Shown piece after piece: positions 37,033 to 47,038 of a stretch of 64,000 bases of DNA (its first letter is position 1; each line of letters opens with the position of its first letter). The position numbers and the translations under genes were made by a program. The notes under the pieces were generated by a model. It was given only the letters and a program-made list of their open reading frames with translations. It was not told the origin of the DNA and ran no database searches. The DNA comes from Methanobrevibacter_A sp964431035 (GTDB taxonomy: Archaea > Methanobacteriota > Methanobacteria > Methanobacteriales > Methanobacteriaceae), in assembly GCA_964431035.1 (NCBI GenBank), contig CAYSIF010000005.1, positions 9,497 to 73,496 on the forward strand, read 5' to 3'.

Positions 37033-37959
37033 TTATGCGAATTCGATTGTGCTTGGTGGTTTATCACTTATACTTAGTGCTACATGTGTGACTTCTGATA
37101 CTTCACTTGTTATTCTTTGAGATATTTTTCTTGTTACTTCCCATGGTATTTCTGGTACATATGCTGTCATTGCATCAATACTGTTTATTAGTCTTATTAC
37201 TACTAAGTATCCGAAGTCTCTTTGATCTCCTTTTACACCTGTTACCTTGGTGTCTGTTAGTACTGCGAAGTATTGCCATAATGTTTTATCCAGTTCTGCT
37301 TTTTCTATTTCTTCTCTTACTATTGCATCTGCTTCTTGACAGATTCTTAGGTTTTCACGTGTTAGTGGTCCTATTGTTCTTACTGCGAGTCCTGGTCCCG
37401 GGAATGGTTGTCTTTGAACTAGTTTTTCTGGTAGTTTTAATTCTGTTCCAATTATTCTTACTTCGTCTTTGTATAAGTCTCTTATTGGTTCAACTACTTT
37501 TAGTACCATTCCACTTGGTAGTGCGAGGTTGTGGTGTGATTTTATGTTTCCTTCAGATTCTATCCAGTCAGGAGCTATTGTTCCTTGTACTAGGTATTTT
37601 GCTCCTATTTTTTCTGCTTCTCTTTCAAATACGTCTATGAATACTTTTCCAATTATTTTTCTTTTTTCTTCTGGATCATATACTCCATCTAATGCTTCTA
37701 GATATTCATCAGATGCATCAATGTATTTGAAGTTTAATCTGTCTTCAAATGTGTTGCAGACTTGTTCTGCTTCTCCTTTACGTAGTAATCCGTGGTCAAC
37801 GAATATTGCAGTTAAGTTGTCTCCTATTGCTTCACCTGTAAGGACACTGCATACACTACTGTCCACTCCACCAGATAATGCAATAATTGCTTTTTCATCT
37901 CCGATTTCATCTTTGATATCTTTTATTGCATTTTCTATGAATTTTTTTGCATCAAACAT
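37033..37959 (-). CDS. guaAB: GMP synthase subunit B (ATP pyrophosphatase)
   Basis: A 308-residue synthetase half of the split GMP synthase: it adenylylates XMP and aminates it to GMP. The PP-loop IALSGGVDSSVCSVL is near the N-terminus, QGTIAPDWIES in the middle, and the dimerisation domain ends in KPPSTIEFA-like text. Its partner guaAA lies 2.3 kb away on the opposite strand rather than adjacent. Confidence 0.95.
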   Translation of the reverse strand: MFDAKKFIENAIKDIKDEIGDEKAIIALSGGVDSSVCSVLTGEAIGDNLTAIFVDHGLLRKGEAEQVCNTFEDRLNFKYIDASDEYLEALDGVYDPEEKRKIIGKVFIDVFEREAEKIGAKYLVQGTIAPDWIESEGNIKSHHNLALPSGMVLKVVEPIRDLYKDEVRIIGTELKLPEKLVQRQPFPGPGLAVRTIGPLTRENLRICQEADAIVREEIEKAELDKTLWQYFAVLTDTKVTGVKGDQRDFGYLVVIRLINSIDAMTAYVPEIPWEVTRKISQRITSEVSEVTHVALSISDKPPSTIEFA

Positions 37960-37990
37960 TATACTGATTCCCTTTTTTTATAATATTTTT

Positions 37991-38272
37991 TTATTCTACG
38001 TATTCTAAACCTTCGTCTTCTTCTTCTGCTTCTGGTTCGAATTCATTTACAATGTCAAATAAGATTTTTTCAAGTCCTTCTCTTCCTTCTTCTACTGCTT
38101 GCCAGATATCATCATATTTAACATATTTTTCTATTTTTATTGCTTTTTGACCTATTCCAGATATTCTGAAGTTTTGTTCATCGTCTCCTATTGGAATGTC
38201 TAATTTTTCTTTTTTAATATCTTGTTTATTATCTACAGCTTTGTTAATTAATTCTTCAACATCATTTATCAT
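37991..38272 (-). CDS. conserved hypothetical acidic protein
   Basis: A 93-residue acidic protein (FEPEAEEEDEGLEYVE at the C-terminus) that I do not recognise. It has no membrane segment. It lies 31 bases upstream of guaAB on the same strand and is probably co-transcribed, which is the only hint about its role. Confidence 0.65.
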   Translation of the reverse strand: MINDVEELINKAVDNKQDIKKEKLDIPIGDDEQNFRISGIGQKAIKIEKYVKYDDIWQAVEEGREGLEKILFDIVNEFEPEAEEEDEGLEYVE

Positions 38273-38416
38273 ATTCTAAGACTCCAGTAAATTATGTTAA
38301 TTATAAAAATTATTAGTATAAAAATTATTAAAATTTTTTTTATAATAAATTATATTATTTTAATAATTAATAAAAATATTATTATAAGAATATAATTTAT
38401 TTTTTTGGAGAAATTT

Positions 38417-39589
38417 ATGAGTAAGACTACAAAGAATGCATATCTTGAGAAGTTAACTAAGAATACTCAAATGAAATCCGTTAAAGTAGGTAAGGATTTG
38501 GAGGGCAGTACCCCACCATCTGTTTTTATTGGTCGTTGGAATTATCCTAAAGTTTATGCTGGACCAATGATGACTAATTTTAAAGGAGACAGTAGTATTT
38601 TTGATTCTCCTGAGTCTTGGTTGAATGAGAATAAAACTCAAGATGAGATTATTAATTATCGTTTAAATCTTGTTAGAGGCAAACAATTACTGCGGATTAA
38701 TGATTTAGATAATCCTTTAGTTGATAAGCTTACCGATATTTCTCTTGCTAAAACTTCTACTGATAGTGAAGCTATTTTTGGTAGAACTCCCCGAGGAAGT
38801 ATGTTAAGTGAGGATAATGAACCTCATGGTCCTAGTGCTGTTCTTGAGGAGTTTAATATTGATGCAGTTAAATGGGATAGGAAATTAGAAAAATCATATT
38901 ATGATACTGATTTAACAGCCCGTGATGCTGTTATGTATTTACATAATAAGGATATTCCATTTTCTAATATGCAGAAAGCGTTTAGTGTTGGTGCTTTTGG
39001 ATTGAAAAATAAGCGAAAGCTTGTTCCAACACGTTGGAGTATAACTGCATGTGATACTACTATTGCAGATGAATTATTAAAAGAAGTTAGACATTATCCT
39101 ACAATTGATTCATATCAAGTATTTGAGTATTATAGTCTTAAAAATAAGTATGTTATTATTTTAATGCCTATGGAATGGCAATATGAATGGACAGAATCAT
39201 TTTTAAAACTCATGGGCAATGAAGAATTAATATTCAGTGATTATGAATTAAATACTGGTAAAAAAGAATATAGTTCTGTAGGTGGTTGTTTTTACACTGC
39301 TAAGATGGCTGTTCTTGAACATTTAAAAGAAAAGAAAAAACAAGCAGGATTAATAATACTTCGTGAAGCATATACTGGATATGTACCTTTAGGAGTATTT
39401 AATGTACGAGAAAATATACGTTCCGCAATGAAACAACCTTATAAAGAATTTGAAACTTTAAAAGAAAGTTTAAAATACGCTGGAACACAATTAAAAATAC
39501 CAATAAGTAGATATGTTAAAATTAGTAAATTATTAAAAGAATTATTACATACACGTCAAACAACACTTGACAGTTACTTTAAAAAATAA
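38417..39589 (+). CDS. nreA: NreA-like archaeal DNA repair protein
   Basis: A 390-residue protein of the archaeal Nre family, linked in Haloferax to repair of DNA damage. FIGRWNYPKVYAGPM and FGLKNKRKLVPTRWSITACD are characteristic blocks. The C-terminus QTTLDSYFKK fits a PCNA-interacting peptide (Qxx-hydrophobic-xx-aromatic-aromatic), as reported for this family. The ATG at 38417 has GGAG 6 bases upstream, so an earlier TTG at 38405 is not used. Confidence 0.88.
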   Translation: MSKTTKNAYLEKLTKNTQMKSVKVGKDLEGSTPPSVFIGRWNYPKVYAGPMMTNFKGDSSIFDSPESWLNENKTQDEIINYRLNLVRGKQLLRINDLDNPLVDKLTDISLAKTSTDSEAIFGRTPRGSMLSEDNEPHGPSAVLEEFNIDAVKWDRKLEKSYYDTDLTARDAVMYLHNKDIPFSNMQKAFSVGAFGLKNKRKLVPTRWSITACDTTIADELLKEVRHYPTIDSYQVFEYYSLKNKYVIILMPMEWQYEWTESFLKLMGNEELIFSDYELNTGKKEYSSVGGCFYTAKMAVLEHLKEKKKQAGLIILREAYTGYVPLGVFNVRENIRSAMKQPYKEFETLKESLKYAGTQLKIPISRYVKISKLLKELLHTRQTTLDSYFKK

Positions 39590-39616
39590 AAGAAAGAGGA
39601 TTTAAAATAAAAAAAA

Positions 39617-40048
39617 ATGACACCTGAAACAATGATTCCCTTAAACTTATATTTAAATTATATAAGTCGGGCTTATGAAGATTTTATTAAAAGAAAACTT
39701 AACAATCCAGATATTGACCCTGCAGAGTTACCCTTCTTAATTGGAATATATCATAATGAAGGAGCATCACAAAATGAAATATCTGCATCATTTCGTGTAA
39801 CCGAAGCATATGTAACAAAAATGTTAAATAAACTAGAAAAAAAGGATTTAATAAAAAGAGAATACGATCCAAATAATAAAACAAGAAAATTAATTTATTT
39901 AACAAATAAAGGACATGAAAAATCATTAGAAGCTATTGAAGTTATAAAAGAATGGGAATTATACTTAACTGATGATTTAACAAATGAAGAAAAAGAACAA
40001 TTTAAAAACATATTCTTAAAAATAACAAAAAAAGCAACATACCTATAA
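39617..40048 (+). CDS. MarR-family transcriptional regulator
   Basis: A 143-residue winged-helix regulator. The recognition helix region GASQNEISASFRVTEAYVTKMLNKLEKKDLI and the wing REYDPNNKTRKLIYLT fit the MarR family. It follows nreA by 27 bases and is followed closely by two further genes. The target may be its own operon or the MFS gene at 34760, but this is only a guess. Confidence 0.87.
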   Translation: MTPETMIPLNLYLNYISRAYEDFIKRKLNNPDIDPAELPFLIGIYHNEGASQNEISASFRVTEAYVTKMLNKLEKKDLIKREYDPNNKTRKLIYLTNKGHEKSLEAIEVIKEWELYLTDDLTNEEKEQFKNIFLKITKKATYL

Positions 40049-40067
40049 AAAAAAGAGTTGTAAAGTA

Positions 40068-40403
40068 ATGGATAAATTAAAAACAAGATTCCTAACACAT
40101 AATCTAATAAATATAAGTTATATTATTGGAACAATCGAACAAAAAATGATAAATTACAAAAATACTAATGATAAAGATAGTATACTTATAGATTTAGAGG
40201 TTAGTACAATATTTATAAATGAATTATGTGATGATGAATTCATATCTGATGAGTTTAAAAAAGATTACTTAAATCTTTCAGAAAATATAAGAAAAGATTT
40301 AGAAAACAATACAATAAATGAAGAAACCTTAAAAAAAGTACATAATCTTGTTGTAGATTTAGAAAAAGATATTACCGAACAAATAATTTACATTATAAAA
40401 TAA
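40068..40403 (+). CDS. hypothetical helical protein
   Basis: A 111-residue, mostly helical, acidic protein I do not recognise. It lies between the MarR regulator and the PLP enzyme with gaps of about 20 bases, so it is likely in the same transcript. No membrane segment or cofactor motif is seen. Confidence 0.6.
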   Translation: MDKLKTRFLTHNLINISYIIGTIEQKMINYKNTNDKDSILIDLEVSTIFINELCDDEFISDEFKKDYLNLSENIRKDLENNTINEETLKKVHNLVVDLEKDITEQIIYIIK

Positions 40404-40419
40404 AGGAAAAATTAGGCTT

Positions 40420-41373
40420 ATGGATTTAGAGTATAAAAGACCACATACTGATACTATAGAGCAGATGGAATTATCTGTAAAAGAGGATATTGATTGTACT
40501 GATAGTGCTTGTGAAAAGATTCTTAAATTAACAAATCATGATTCTTGTCAAATTGTTAATAGTGGAAACAGTAGTATTCTTCTTGCTATGAGTAATATAT
40601 ATGGAGATATTATAGTTCCTAATCAGGGTGCTTGGCATGGTTTTAAACAAGCTGCAAGATTTCTTAATAAAGAATTAATAACTATTCCTACTGATAAAGG
40701 TTTGATAAATAATGAGCATCTTGAGGAAATAGGTGATGTTAAAGATGGTAGTGCATTGTTTTTAACAAGTTTTGCAGGATATAGTGCTGAGCAGGACATT
40801 AAAAGTATTTCAAAGTATTGTAAAGATAATGATATACTTCTTGTTGAGGATGCTTCTGGAGGGATTAGTGATCCTATGCATAAATTAGCTAATGGGAAAT
40901 ATTCTGATGTTATTGTGTGTAGTACTGGTTCTCCTAAGATTATTAATGTTGGTAGTGGTGGTTTTGTAACAACTAGTATTCCTGATTTCTTTAAGGATAG
41001 TAATTTTTTAAATAAGAGTTTGAAAGCTAGTAAAGAGATTGTTTGTGGGATAAATAGTGAGATTGATTATGCTGAGTATAATCTTACAAAGACTATTGAA
41101 TCTTGTTTTTATGTTAAAAGGGCTTTTGATGAGCATGTTTTATATAGGGATAAACGTGGAATTAATATTGCTTTTGAGTGTGAGGATAAAAATGCTATAA
41201 GGTCTCTTAGAGAGAAGTTGAAAGTTGATAATAAGAGTATAATTACTAGTTGTCCTAATTATAATCGTTTGAAGATTAAGGGTTTTTGTTTAGAGCTTAA
41301 AAATGTTAATCCTCATTTTTTAGGTTTTGGGGATTTGAATGAAATAACCAGTATTATAAAGGAAACTATCTAA
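40420..41373 (+). CDS. PLP-dependent aminotransferase-like protein
   Basis: A 317-residue fold-type I PLP enzyme, in general like the DegT/DnrJ/EryC1 or Cys-desulfurase groups. Visible are a phosphate-cup segment VNSGNSSILLAMS, the cofactor Asp in LLVEDASGGISD and the presumed Schiff-base Lys in CSTGSPKIINVGSGGF. It is shorter than typical 370-residue relatives at both ends. The reaction is unknown; it may act in sugar or amino acid modification. Confidence 0.75.
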   Translation: MDLEYKRPHTDTIEQMELSVKEDIDCTDSACEKILKLTNHDSCQIVNSGNSSILLAMSNIYGDIIVPNQGAWHGFKQAARFLNKELITIPTDKGLINNEHLEEIGDVKDGSALFLTSFAGYSAEQDIKSISKYCKDNDILLVEDASGGISDPMHKLANGKYSDVIVCSTGSPKIINVGSGGFVTTSIPDFFKDSNFLNKSLKASKEIVCGINSEIDYAEYNLTKTIESCFYVKRAFDEHVLYRDKRGINIAFECEDKNAIRSLREKLKVDNKSIITSCPNYNRLKIKGFCLELKNVNPHFLGFGDLNEITSIIKETI

Positions 41374-41404
41374 AAATAATTATTAATTTGTATTTTTTTG
41401 GGGA

Positions 41405-43075
41405 ATGGATGAATTGTTAGTTGATAGTATTAAGAATTTTAAAAGTAATCCTAATAAAAGTTTGATTTTTATTGTTGTTTTGGCTTTTGTTTTAACTTTT
41501 TTGGTTGTTTATTTGAATTCTACTGAGAATATTTTAGGTAGGTTTCATAGGGATATTTATCTTTATCTTATTGAGGCTTTGCATTTTAATGGTTATGTGT
41601 TTCATGAGTTTAGATATGTTAATATTTTATCTCCTCTGATTCCTTTTTTAACTAGTTTGGCTTTTAAGTTAGGTTTTGTAAGTGAGATTCCTATTTTTGT
41701 TATTACTGGTGTGTTTTTCTTTTTTAGTATTGTTGGAATGTTTTATCTTTTAAGGTTGCGTTTTGATGATGTTTTTAGTGTTGTTGGTGTTTGTGTGTTT
41801 TGTAGTTTTACTGTTATTATGAGATGGGCTGGTAATGGTAGTATTGATCTTCCTTCTGTTTGTTTGTGGATTTGGGGTATGTATTTTTTTATAAAAGCTA
41901 TGGATTGTAATCAGAAGTTTTTTTATCTTTCTATTCCTCTTTTGGTTTTGAGTGTTTTTGCTAAGTATGTGACTATTGTTACTATTCCTTTGGTTTTTGT
42001 TTATTTTGTTTCTCGTGGGGATTTTGTTTTTAATTTGCGGAAGTATTTGAAGAATATTGTTGGTGGTTTTTTAGTGGGTTTGGTTTGTACTGTTCCTTTT
42101 GTTTATTTTTATTTTACTCGCAATGTTTTTCGTATTGTTTCTTCTTATGCTAAGCCTGTGTATTCTACTGGTAGTGCTGTTCATACGGTTAATGATTTTC
42201 TTTTTTATGTTTTGAATTTGAATGAGATTATTTTCCGTTATCATGATTTGGTTGGTGTTCTTTATTTATTAGTTATGTTTGTTGGTGTTTTTTGTTCTTT
42301 GTATTGTGTTTATAAGATTTTGAAGTGTTATCGTAGTGGTGGTAATTTAGATTTGTTTAGAGGCAAGATGTCTTATGTTTTTGTTTTTGTTTCTATTGTT
42401 GGTATGGTTTTGTCTTTTGTTCTTACTCGTGATTATTCTACTACTTTTTGTGTTCCTTTGTTTTATGTGTTTTCTTGTATTTTTGCTGTTTGTTTTAATA
42501 GTATTGTTGGTTTTTATAATGAGAGTGGTGGGGAGAGGTATGATGGTTTTTCTTTTGATTTTATGATGTTTGTTTGGTTTATGAGTCATTTTGTGTTTTT
42601 ATCTGCATTTTTGGTTAAGACTCATCGTTATGGTATTGCTTTTACTCCTCCTCTTGCGTTTTTTATTACTTATGGTTTTAAGAGGATTTATGATTTTATT
42701 CCTGAGAAACGTGGTGTTTTTAAGAGTGTTTTTCCTCATATTGTTATTTTAGTTATGTTGGTGGTTTCTTTTGGTCATTTGACTATTGATAGTCATGATG
42801 ATTGGGTTGATGATGAGAAGTATGTTGCTCGGTGGATGGAGGATAATTGGGATTTGGATGAGGTTAATATTTGGGCTGATAGGCCTGTTTATTCTTGGTA
42901 TCTTCAGAAGGATTATCATTATGTTGAGGATAGGGGTGATGTTAATAATTTATCTGTGGATATGTTGAATGCTAGTGTTGATTATTATATTTCTCATGAG
43001 CCTAATCTTGTTATTCCTCATTATCCTAAGGTTATGGAGATTAATAGTGTGATTTTTTATAAGTGTGATTGTTAG
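41405..43075 (+). CDS. GT39-like membrane glycosyltransferase
   Basis: A 556-residue protein with about twelve membrane helices and a small C-terminal outer domain. The first loop contains FHRDIYLYLIEALHFNG and EFRYVNILSPLIPF, which fits the GT-C fold of the dolichyl-phosphate-mannose-type transferases (acidic residues in the first loop). It would move sugars from a lipid carrier to surface polymers or proteins. The coding strand is extremely rich in T and G. A T-run follows the stop. Confidence 0.78.
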   Translation: MDELLVDSIKNFKSNPNKSLIFIVVLAFVLTFLVVYLNSTENILGRFHRDIYLYLIEALHFNGYVFHEFRYVNILSPLIPFLTSLAFKLGFVSEIPIFVITGVFFFFSIVGMFYLLRLRFDDVFSVVGVCVFCSFTVIMRWAGNGSIDLPSVCLWIWGMYFFIKAMDCNQKFFYLSIPLLVLSVFAKYVTIVTIPLVFVYFVSRGDFVFNLRKYLKNIVGGFLVGLVCTVPFVYFYFTRNVFRIVSSYAKPVYSTGSAVHTVNDFLFYVLNLNEIIFRYHDLVGVLYLLVMFVGVFCSLYCVYKILKCYRSGGNLDLFRGKMSYVFVFVSIVGMVLSFVLTRDYSTTFCVPLFYVFSCIFAVCFNSIVGFYNESGGERYDGFSFDFMMFVWFMSHFVFLSAFLVKTHRYGIAFTPPLAFFITYGFKRIYDFIPEKRGVFKSVFPHIVILVMLVVSFGHLTIDSHDDWVDDEKYVARWMEDNWDLDEVNIWADRPVYSWYLQKDYHYVEDRGDVNNLSVDMLNASVDYYISHEPNLVIPHYPKVMEINSVIFYKCDC

Positions 43076-43112
43076 TTGGGTTGTTGGTTTTTTTGGTAGA
43101 ATTGGTGTTTTT

Positions 43113-43619
43113 TTATTGGTCTGTTATGAGTTTGGTTGTTTTGTCTATTAGTATGTCTGTTATGTTCATGGTGTTTAGTTGTTTTTGTGATATTTCATAC
43201 TTCTTTAATAATTTTTCTTCGTTGGCTTGTAAAACTGTATCGTCTTTTGTGAAGATATGGTTTAATTGATCTTTGAAGTAATCTGGACAGTTGATTAAAA
43301 TTATGCATAAATTCATTTTTCCAGTTTTCAAACCTAAAGTTTTAAATGCTTCTGCAATTTGACGTGTACCTGCAATTCTTACTAATATTTCAACACCTAA
43401 ATCATTAGCCAAATTGTTTTCTCTTTCAAATGCAAGTAATGCTTGATTAACACCATGTAAAGCATGTTTATAACCTGCAATTCCATCAGCATCTAATAAT
43501 TGTATTAAACATCCATCACAACAATTATCTCTTAAATTATTAACTATATCTAATGTTGCAGGAACATCTTCAATTACACCAGTATATCCTAAAATATCCA
43601 CATTTTCTAAATCAACCAT
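43113..43619 (-). CDS. cgi121: KEOPS complex subunit Cgi121
   Basis: A 168-residue protein of the CGI-121 family. In archaea Cgi121 binds the tRNA 3' end for the KEOPS enzyme that makes t6A37. Signatures include the Gln/Leu-Asp-Ala segment CLIQLLDADGIAGYKHALHGV, AFERENNLANDLGVEILVRI and SGTRQIAEAF-like text. Its ATG overlaps the leuA stop (TAATG), so it is translation-coupled to leuA. Confidence 0.87.
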   Translation of the reverse strand: MVDLENVDILGYTGVIEDVPATLDIVNNLRDNCCDGCLIQLLDADGIAGYKHALHGVNQALLAFERENNLANDLGVEILVRIAGTRQIAEAFKTLGLKTGKMNLCIILINCPDYFKDQLNHIFTKDDTVLQANEEKLLKKYEISQKQLNTMNITDILIDKTTKLITDQ

Positions 43620-45112
43620 TATTTTTTATCTCCTTTTTTCTCTAATTCTAATAATCTGTTAACACCTAAAATATATGCTTCCACACTTGCATTTATTATA
43701 TCTGGTTCTGTGCTTCTTGCAGATATTACATTATTTCCCATTCTTAGTTTAACTATTACATCAATCAGTGCATCTGCTCCTCCAGTTAATGCATCTACAT
43801 GGTATTCGACAAGATTTATATCTGCAAATTCTTTAACTCCTTTTTTAACTGCATTTATTGCAGCATCTACTGGTCCAACACCTATTCCTGCTTCTATAAC
43901 CATTTCTTTATCCATTCCTAGTTTGATACTTGCTGTTGGAGTTACACGGTTTCCACTTACAATAGTTAATTCTTGTAAATCTATCATGAAGTCTTCGTCT
44001 ATGTTTAATACATAGTCCGCTATTGCTTGAATATCTGCATCACTTACTGTTTTTCCTTTATCTGCTAAGTCTTTAACTTTATTAAATATTAATTCTAATT
44101 CTTTATTTGTTGTGTAGATTCCTAATTCTTCTAGGCGGTTTTGTAGTCCTTTGCTTCCAACATGTTTTCCTAATACGAATTTTCTGTGGTGTCCAACTAG
44201 TTCTGGAGGTATTGGTTCGTATGTGCTTGATTTTTTAAGCACTCCATCTGCATGTATTCCTGATTCGTGTGCAAATGCGTTTTCTCCTACAATTGATTTG
44301 TTGGCTTGTATGAATGCTCCGGATAGTCTTGATACTAGTCTACTTGTATCATATAATTGATCTAGTTTTATGTTTGTTTCATATTCGTCGTATAATGTGT
44401 TTAGTGATACAACTGTTTCTTCTAGTGATGCGTTTCCTGCTCTTTCTCCTAGTCCGTTTACTGTTAGGTGTGCTTCTTTTGCTCCTGCAGTTATTCCTGA
44501 AAGTGTGTTTGCAACTGCTAGTCCGAAGTCATTGTGACAGTGTGTGCTTACTGGTACTTTGAGGCCTGCGAATTGTTCATAGAATGTTTTTGCTGTATCT
44601 GGTCTTAGCATTCCTACTGTATCACATGGACATATCCCATCTACTCCTACTTCTATTGTTTCTTTGAATACTTTTTTTAAGAATTCTGTTTCGCTTCTTG
44701 TTGAGTCTTCTGCTGATAATAGGATTTTTAGTCCGTGATCTTTTGCATATTGGCAGACTTTTTTTGCATTTTCTAGTACTTCTTCTGGTGATTTTTTTAG
44801 TTTATATTCCATGTGTAATGGGCTTGTTGGAACTACAATGTTTACAATGTCGACGTCACATTCTAGACAGTAGTCTACGTCTTTATTTAGTGTTCTTGAG
44901 AAGCTTGCTATGTTTGCGTTTAGGTTTTCTTTTGTTATTTCTTTGATTGCTTCTCTTTCTCCTTCGCTTGTTATTGCACTTCCTGCTTCTATTGTGTCTA
45001 CTTTTATTTCATCTAGTTTTTTTGCTATTTCTAGTTTTTCTTGTGTTGTGAAGCTTATTCCAGGTGTTTGTTCACCGTCTCTTAATGTTGTATCAAATAT
45101 TTTTATTTTCAA
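43619..45112 (-). CDS. leuA: 2-isopropylmalate synthase
   Basis: A 497-residue enzyme condensing acetyl-CoA with 2-oxoisovalerate in leucine synthesis. The TIM-barrel start FDTTLRDGEQTPGISF, the metal-binding HCHNDFGLAVANT, VNGLGERAGNASLEE and the C-terminal regulatory domain (about residues 390-497) are present. Citramalate synthase and homocitrate synthase are close relatives, so substrate choice is not fully certain. GGTGA precedes the ATG and TTTATAATA near 45135 may be its TATA element. Confidence 0.88.
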   Translation of the reverse strand: MKIKIFDTTLRDGEQTPGISFTTQEKLEIAKKLDEIKVDTIEAGSAITSEGEREAIKEITKENLNANIASFSRTLNKDVDYCLECDVDIVNIVVPTSPLHMEYKLKKSPEEVLENAKKVCQYAKDHGLKILLSAEDSTRSETEFLKKVFKETIEVGVDGICPCDTVGMLRPDTAKTFYEQFAGLKVPVSTHCHNDFGLAVANTLSGITAGAKEAHLTVNGLGERAGNASLEETVVSLNTLYDEYETNIKLDQLYDTSRLVSRLSGAFIQANKSIVGENAFAHESGIHADGVLKKSSTYEPIPPELVGHHRKFVLGKHVGSKGLQNRLEELGIYTTNKELELIFNKVKDLADKGKTVSDADIQAIADYVLNIDEDFMIDLQELTIVSGNRVTPTASIKLGMDKEMVIEAGIGVGPVDAAINAVKKGVKEFADINLVEYHVDALTGGADALIDVIVKLRMGNNVISARSTEPDIINASVEAYILGVNRLLELEKKGDKK

Positions 45113-45980
45113 ATTTTATCACCAAAAAAGAAGGATATTATAAAAAAAATTTTTTAATTAGGTAGATGTTTAAAAAAAATGTGTTGTTTTATAAAAAATT
45201 ATTAATTGAAAATTTTTTTTATTAACTCTTATTTTATTTAGGTTGTTGTAGTTTAATAAATATTTTTCTTATACTATTTTGTTTTATGTTTTTTTATAAA
45301 AAAATATGTTATAATTTAAGAAATAGATTTTTTTGGATGGTTGGTAAAAGGAGGGTTGTTGGAGTTTTCTTTATTATAAAAAAAACTCCTACTTTTTTTT
45401 ATTTGTAAGGATTTTATTTTTTTTGGAACCTTCTTAAAACGTGAAATTAAAAATTTTAACCTTAACAATGAAAAAAAATTCTTACAATTTTATATTAAAT
45501 TTTTTTGTGTTTTACTTGGGATTTTTTTATTGAAAAAAATAAATGTTTATTATAATCTTAAAAAAAAAGTGTTGTTTTTTTTATAAAATACTATTTTTTT
45601 CTTTATTTTATAATCATTCCTTTTTTTTACTTGCTTATGTTTTTAAAAGATAAGAGGTTTTTTGGGGAAATTCTCCAATTTTATTTTTTTTATGTGATAT
45701 TTTAAAGTTTTTTTGGATAAAAAAATATTAGAATATATTTTTTTGTTTTAAGCGTGTTTTTTTGGTATCTTATAAAAAAAATGTTTATTTGTTTTTTTTT
45801 TGAGCGAAGTTTTAAATATTTTTTTTTAAGATTTTTTTATAAAATTTTTTTCAATATCTTATTTTTTTGTGGGGTGTGTTTTTTTGTTTTATCATCTCCT
45901 GTGTGGGTTTGTTATTTATTATGTATTATTATTAATTAGTAATAAAGTTTTCTAAAAAAGTATTACTTACTTATGTAAAA
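45113..45980. other. long T-rich intergenic region
   Basis: About 870 bases between leuA and the tRNA methyltransferase gene hold no convincing gene. The plus strand is dominated by T-runs with scattered G. The only frame over 60 codons (45754-45939) is low-complexity Phe-rich text. Two elements stand out: a hairpin plus T-run at 45361-45400, and an inverted repeat AGTAATA/TATTACT at 45938-45967. Confidence 0.6.
45325..45400 (+). ncRNA. candidate small RNA ending in an intrinsic terminator
   Basis: GGAGTTTT (45361-45368) pairs with AAAACTCC (45382-45389), followed by a T8 run, a good plus-strand terminator. No plus-strand gene lies upstream, since leuA is on the minus strand, so something unannotated should end here. 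A TATA-like stretch at about 45291-45302 would start an RNA near 45325. The body contains a G-rich patch around 45335-45362, unusual in this DNA. The start is only a guess. Confidence 0.3.
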
Positions 45981-46011
45981 AAAAGAAAAAAGTAATACAA
46001 AAAAAATTACT
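45981..46011 (-). terminator. terminator of the lipid reductase/tRNA methyltransferase transcript
   Basis: On the minus strand AGTAAT (46006-46011) and ATTACT (45991-45996) form a 6-base stem around a T-rich loop and are followed by a T-rich run. The stem includes the stop codon of the methyltransferase gene. Confidence 0.5.
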
Positions 46012-47038
46012 CCCTACAAATAACAGAAATAACCCTAGTAAGACTCCTATGCATCTTAATAAAATACTGCTCCTTTAACACAAAACCCTTACTCCTAAAA
46101 ATACTATTCACATCAACATAATGAGGACTAGCCAAAACAATCAAAGCACCATCAACAATACTCTTCTGAATAGAATCTAAAAAATCACAAATAACCTCCC
46201 CACTATTAACACCCCCAGTAGTCGTACTAATACCATAAGGAGGATCAGTTACCACAGCATTAGCAGGTTCAGGTAACTTTAACTGATGAAAATCAATCTT
46301 ATAAGTCTCATAATCACTTATACCCGCATGATCCAAATTAACAGCAGAACCATTCTTCATTTTCCAATTAATATCAGAACCAATAACATGAACCCCAATT
46401 AAACCCGCCTCAATAAGCATACCACCAGTCCCACAAAAAGGATCCAATAAAGTTTCACCTTTTTTAACCCTACTTAAATTAACCATACATCTTGCAAGCT
46501 TAGGACTCATACCACCAGGATGGAAAAACGGTCTTTTATGAGGCTTTATCTCTTCAAAATGTTTTTTATTCAAATAATACTTCTGTATACAAATATAAAT
46601 AGTATCTTCAAAACTTATTAAACGAACTAATGATTTCGAATCTCTTAATTTAACTTTAATATCAGATGTTTTTTCTAGAATATAACCTCCAACATCCCGT
46701 TCTATTTTCACAGTATCTAATTCTGAATGAAATTTTTTTATACGAACAACAAATGTATCTTCCAAATATTCACTCCACGGAATACTCTTAACATCATGTT
46801 CTAAATTTTCTAATGAGGATTTTTTTATTATTTGATTTACTTCATGAGTGTATCCTAATCTTTCTGTTAATCTTAAATAATTTTTATCAAAATCATCATT
46901 TTTTAAGTCTTCAAGTATTACTAATCCAGAACATAATTTATTTATAGAGGTATCTATGTTTTCTGTTTCTAATACAGCTTTTAGTTCTGCTATTGGTAGT
47001 TTATCATGTTCTTGTGATTGTATTAGTATTAATTCCAT
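46007..47038 (-). CDS. tRNA (guanine(10)-N2)-dimethyltransferase, THUMP type
   Basis: A 343-residue Trm-G10 enzyme. An N-terminal THUMP-like RNA-binding part (about residues 40-155) precedes a Rossmann methyltransferase with the SAM loop LLDPFCGTGGMLIEAGLIG and the catalytic DPPYG. It makes m2G or m2,2G at tRNA position 10. The ATG at 47038 overlaps the stop of the upstream lipid reductase gene (TAATG). The coding-strand composition changes abruptly near 46560-46700. Confidence 0.9.
   Translation of the reverse strand: MELILIQSQEHDKLPIAELKAVLETENIDTSINKLCSGLVILEDLKNDDFDKNYLRLTERLGYTHEVNQIIKKSSLENLEHDVKSIPWSEYLEDTFVVRIKKFHSELDTVKIERDVGGYILEKTSDIKVKLRDSKSLVRLISFEDTIYICIQKYYLNKKHFEEIKPHKRPFFHPGGMSPKLARCMVNLSRVKKGETLLDPFCGTGGMLIEAGLIGVHVIGSDINWKMKNGSAVNLDHAGISDYETYKIDFHQLKLPEPANAVVTDPPYGISTTTGGVNSGEVICDFLDSIQKSIVDGALIVLASPHYVDVNSIFRSKGFVLKEQYFIKMHRSLTRVISVICRE

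Noticed and set aside
45754..45939. 61-codon open frame in the T-rich gap
   Set aside because: It is almost only Phe, Tyr, Ile and Cys from T-runs, with no ribosome site or domain pattern.
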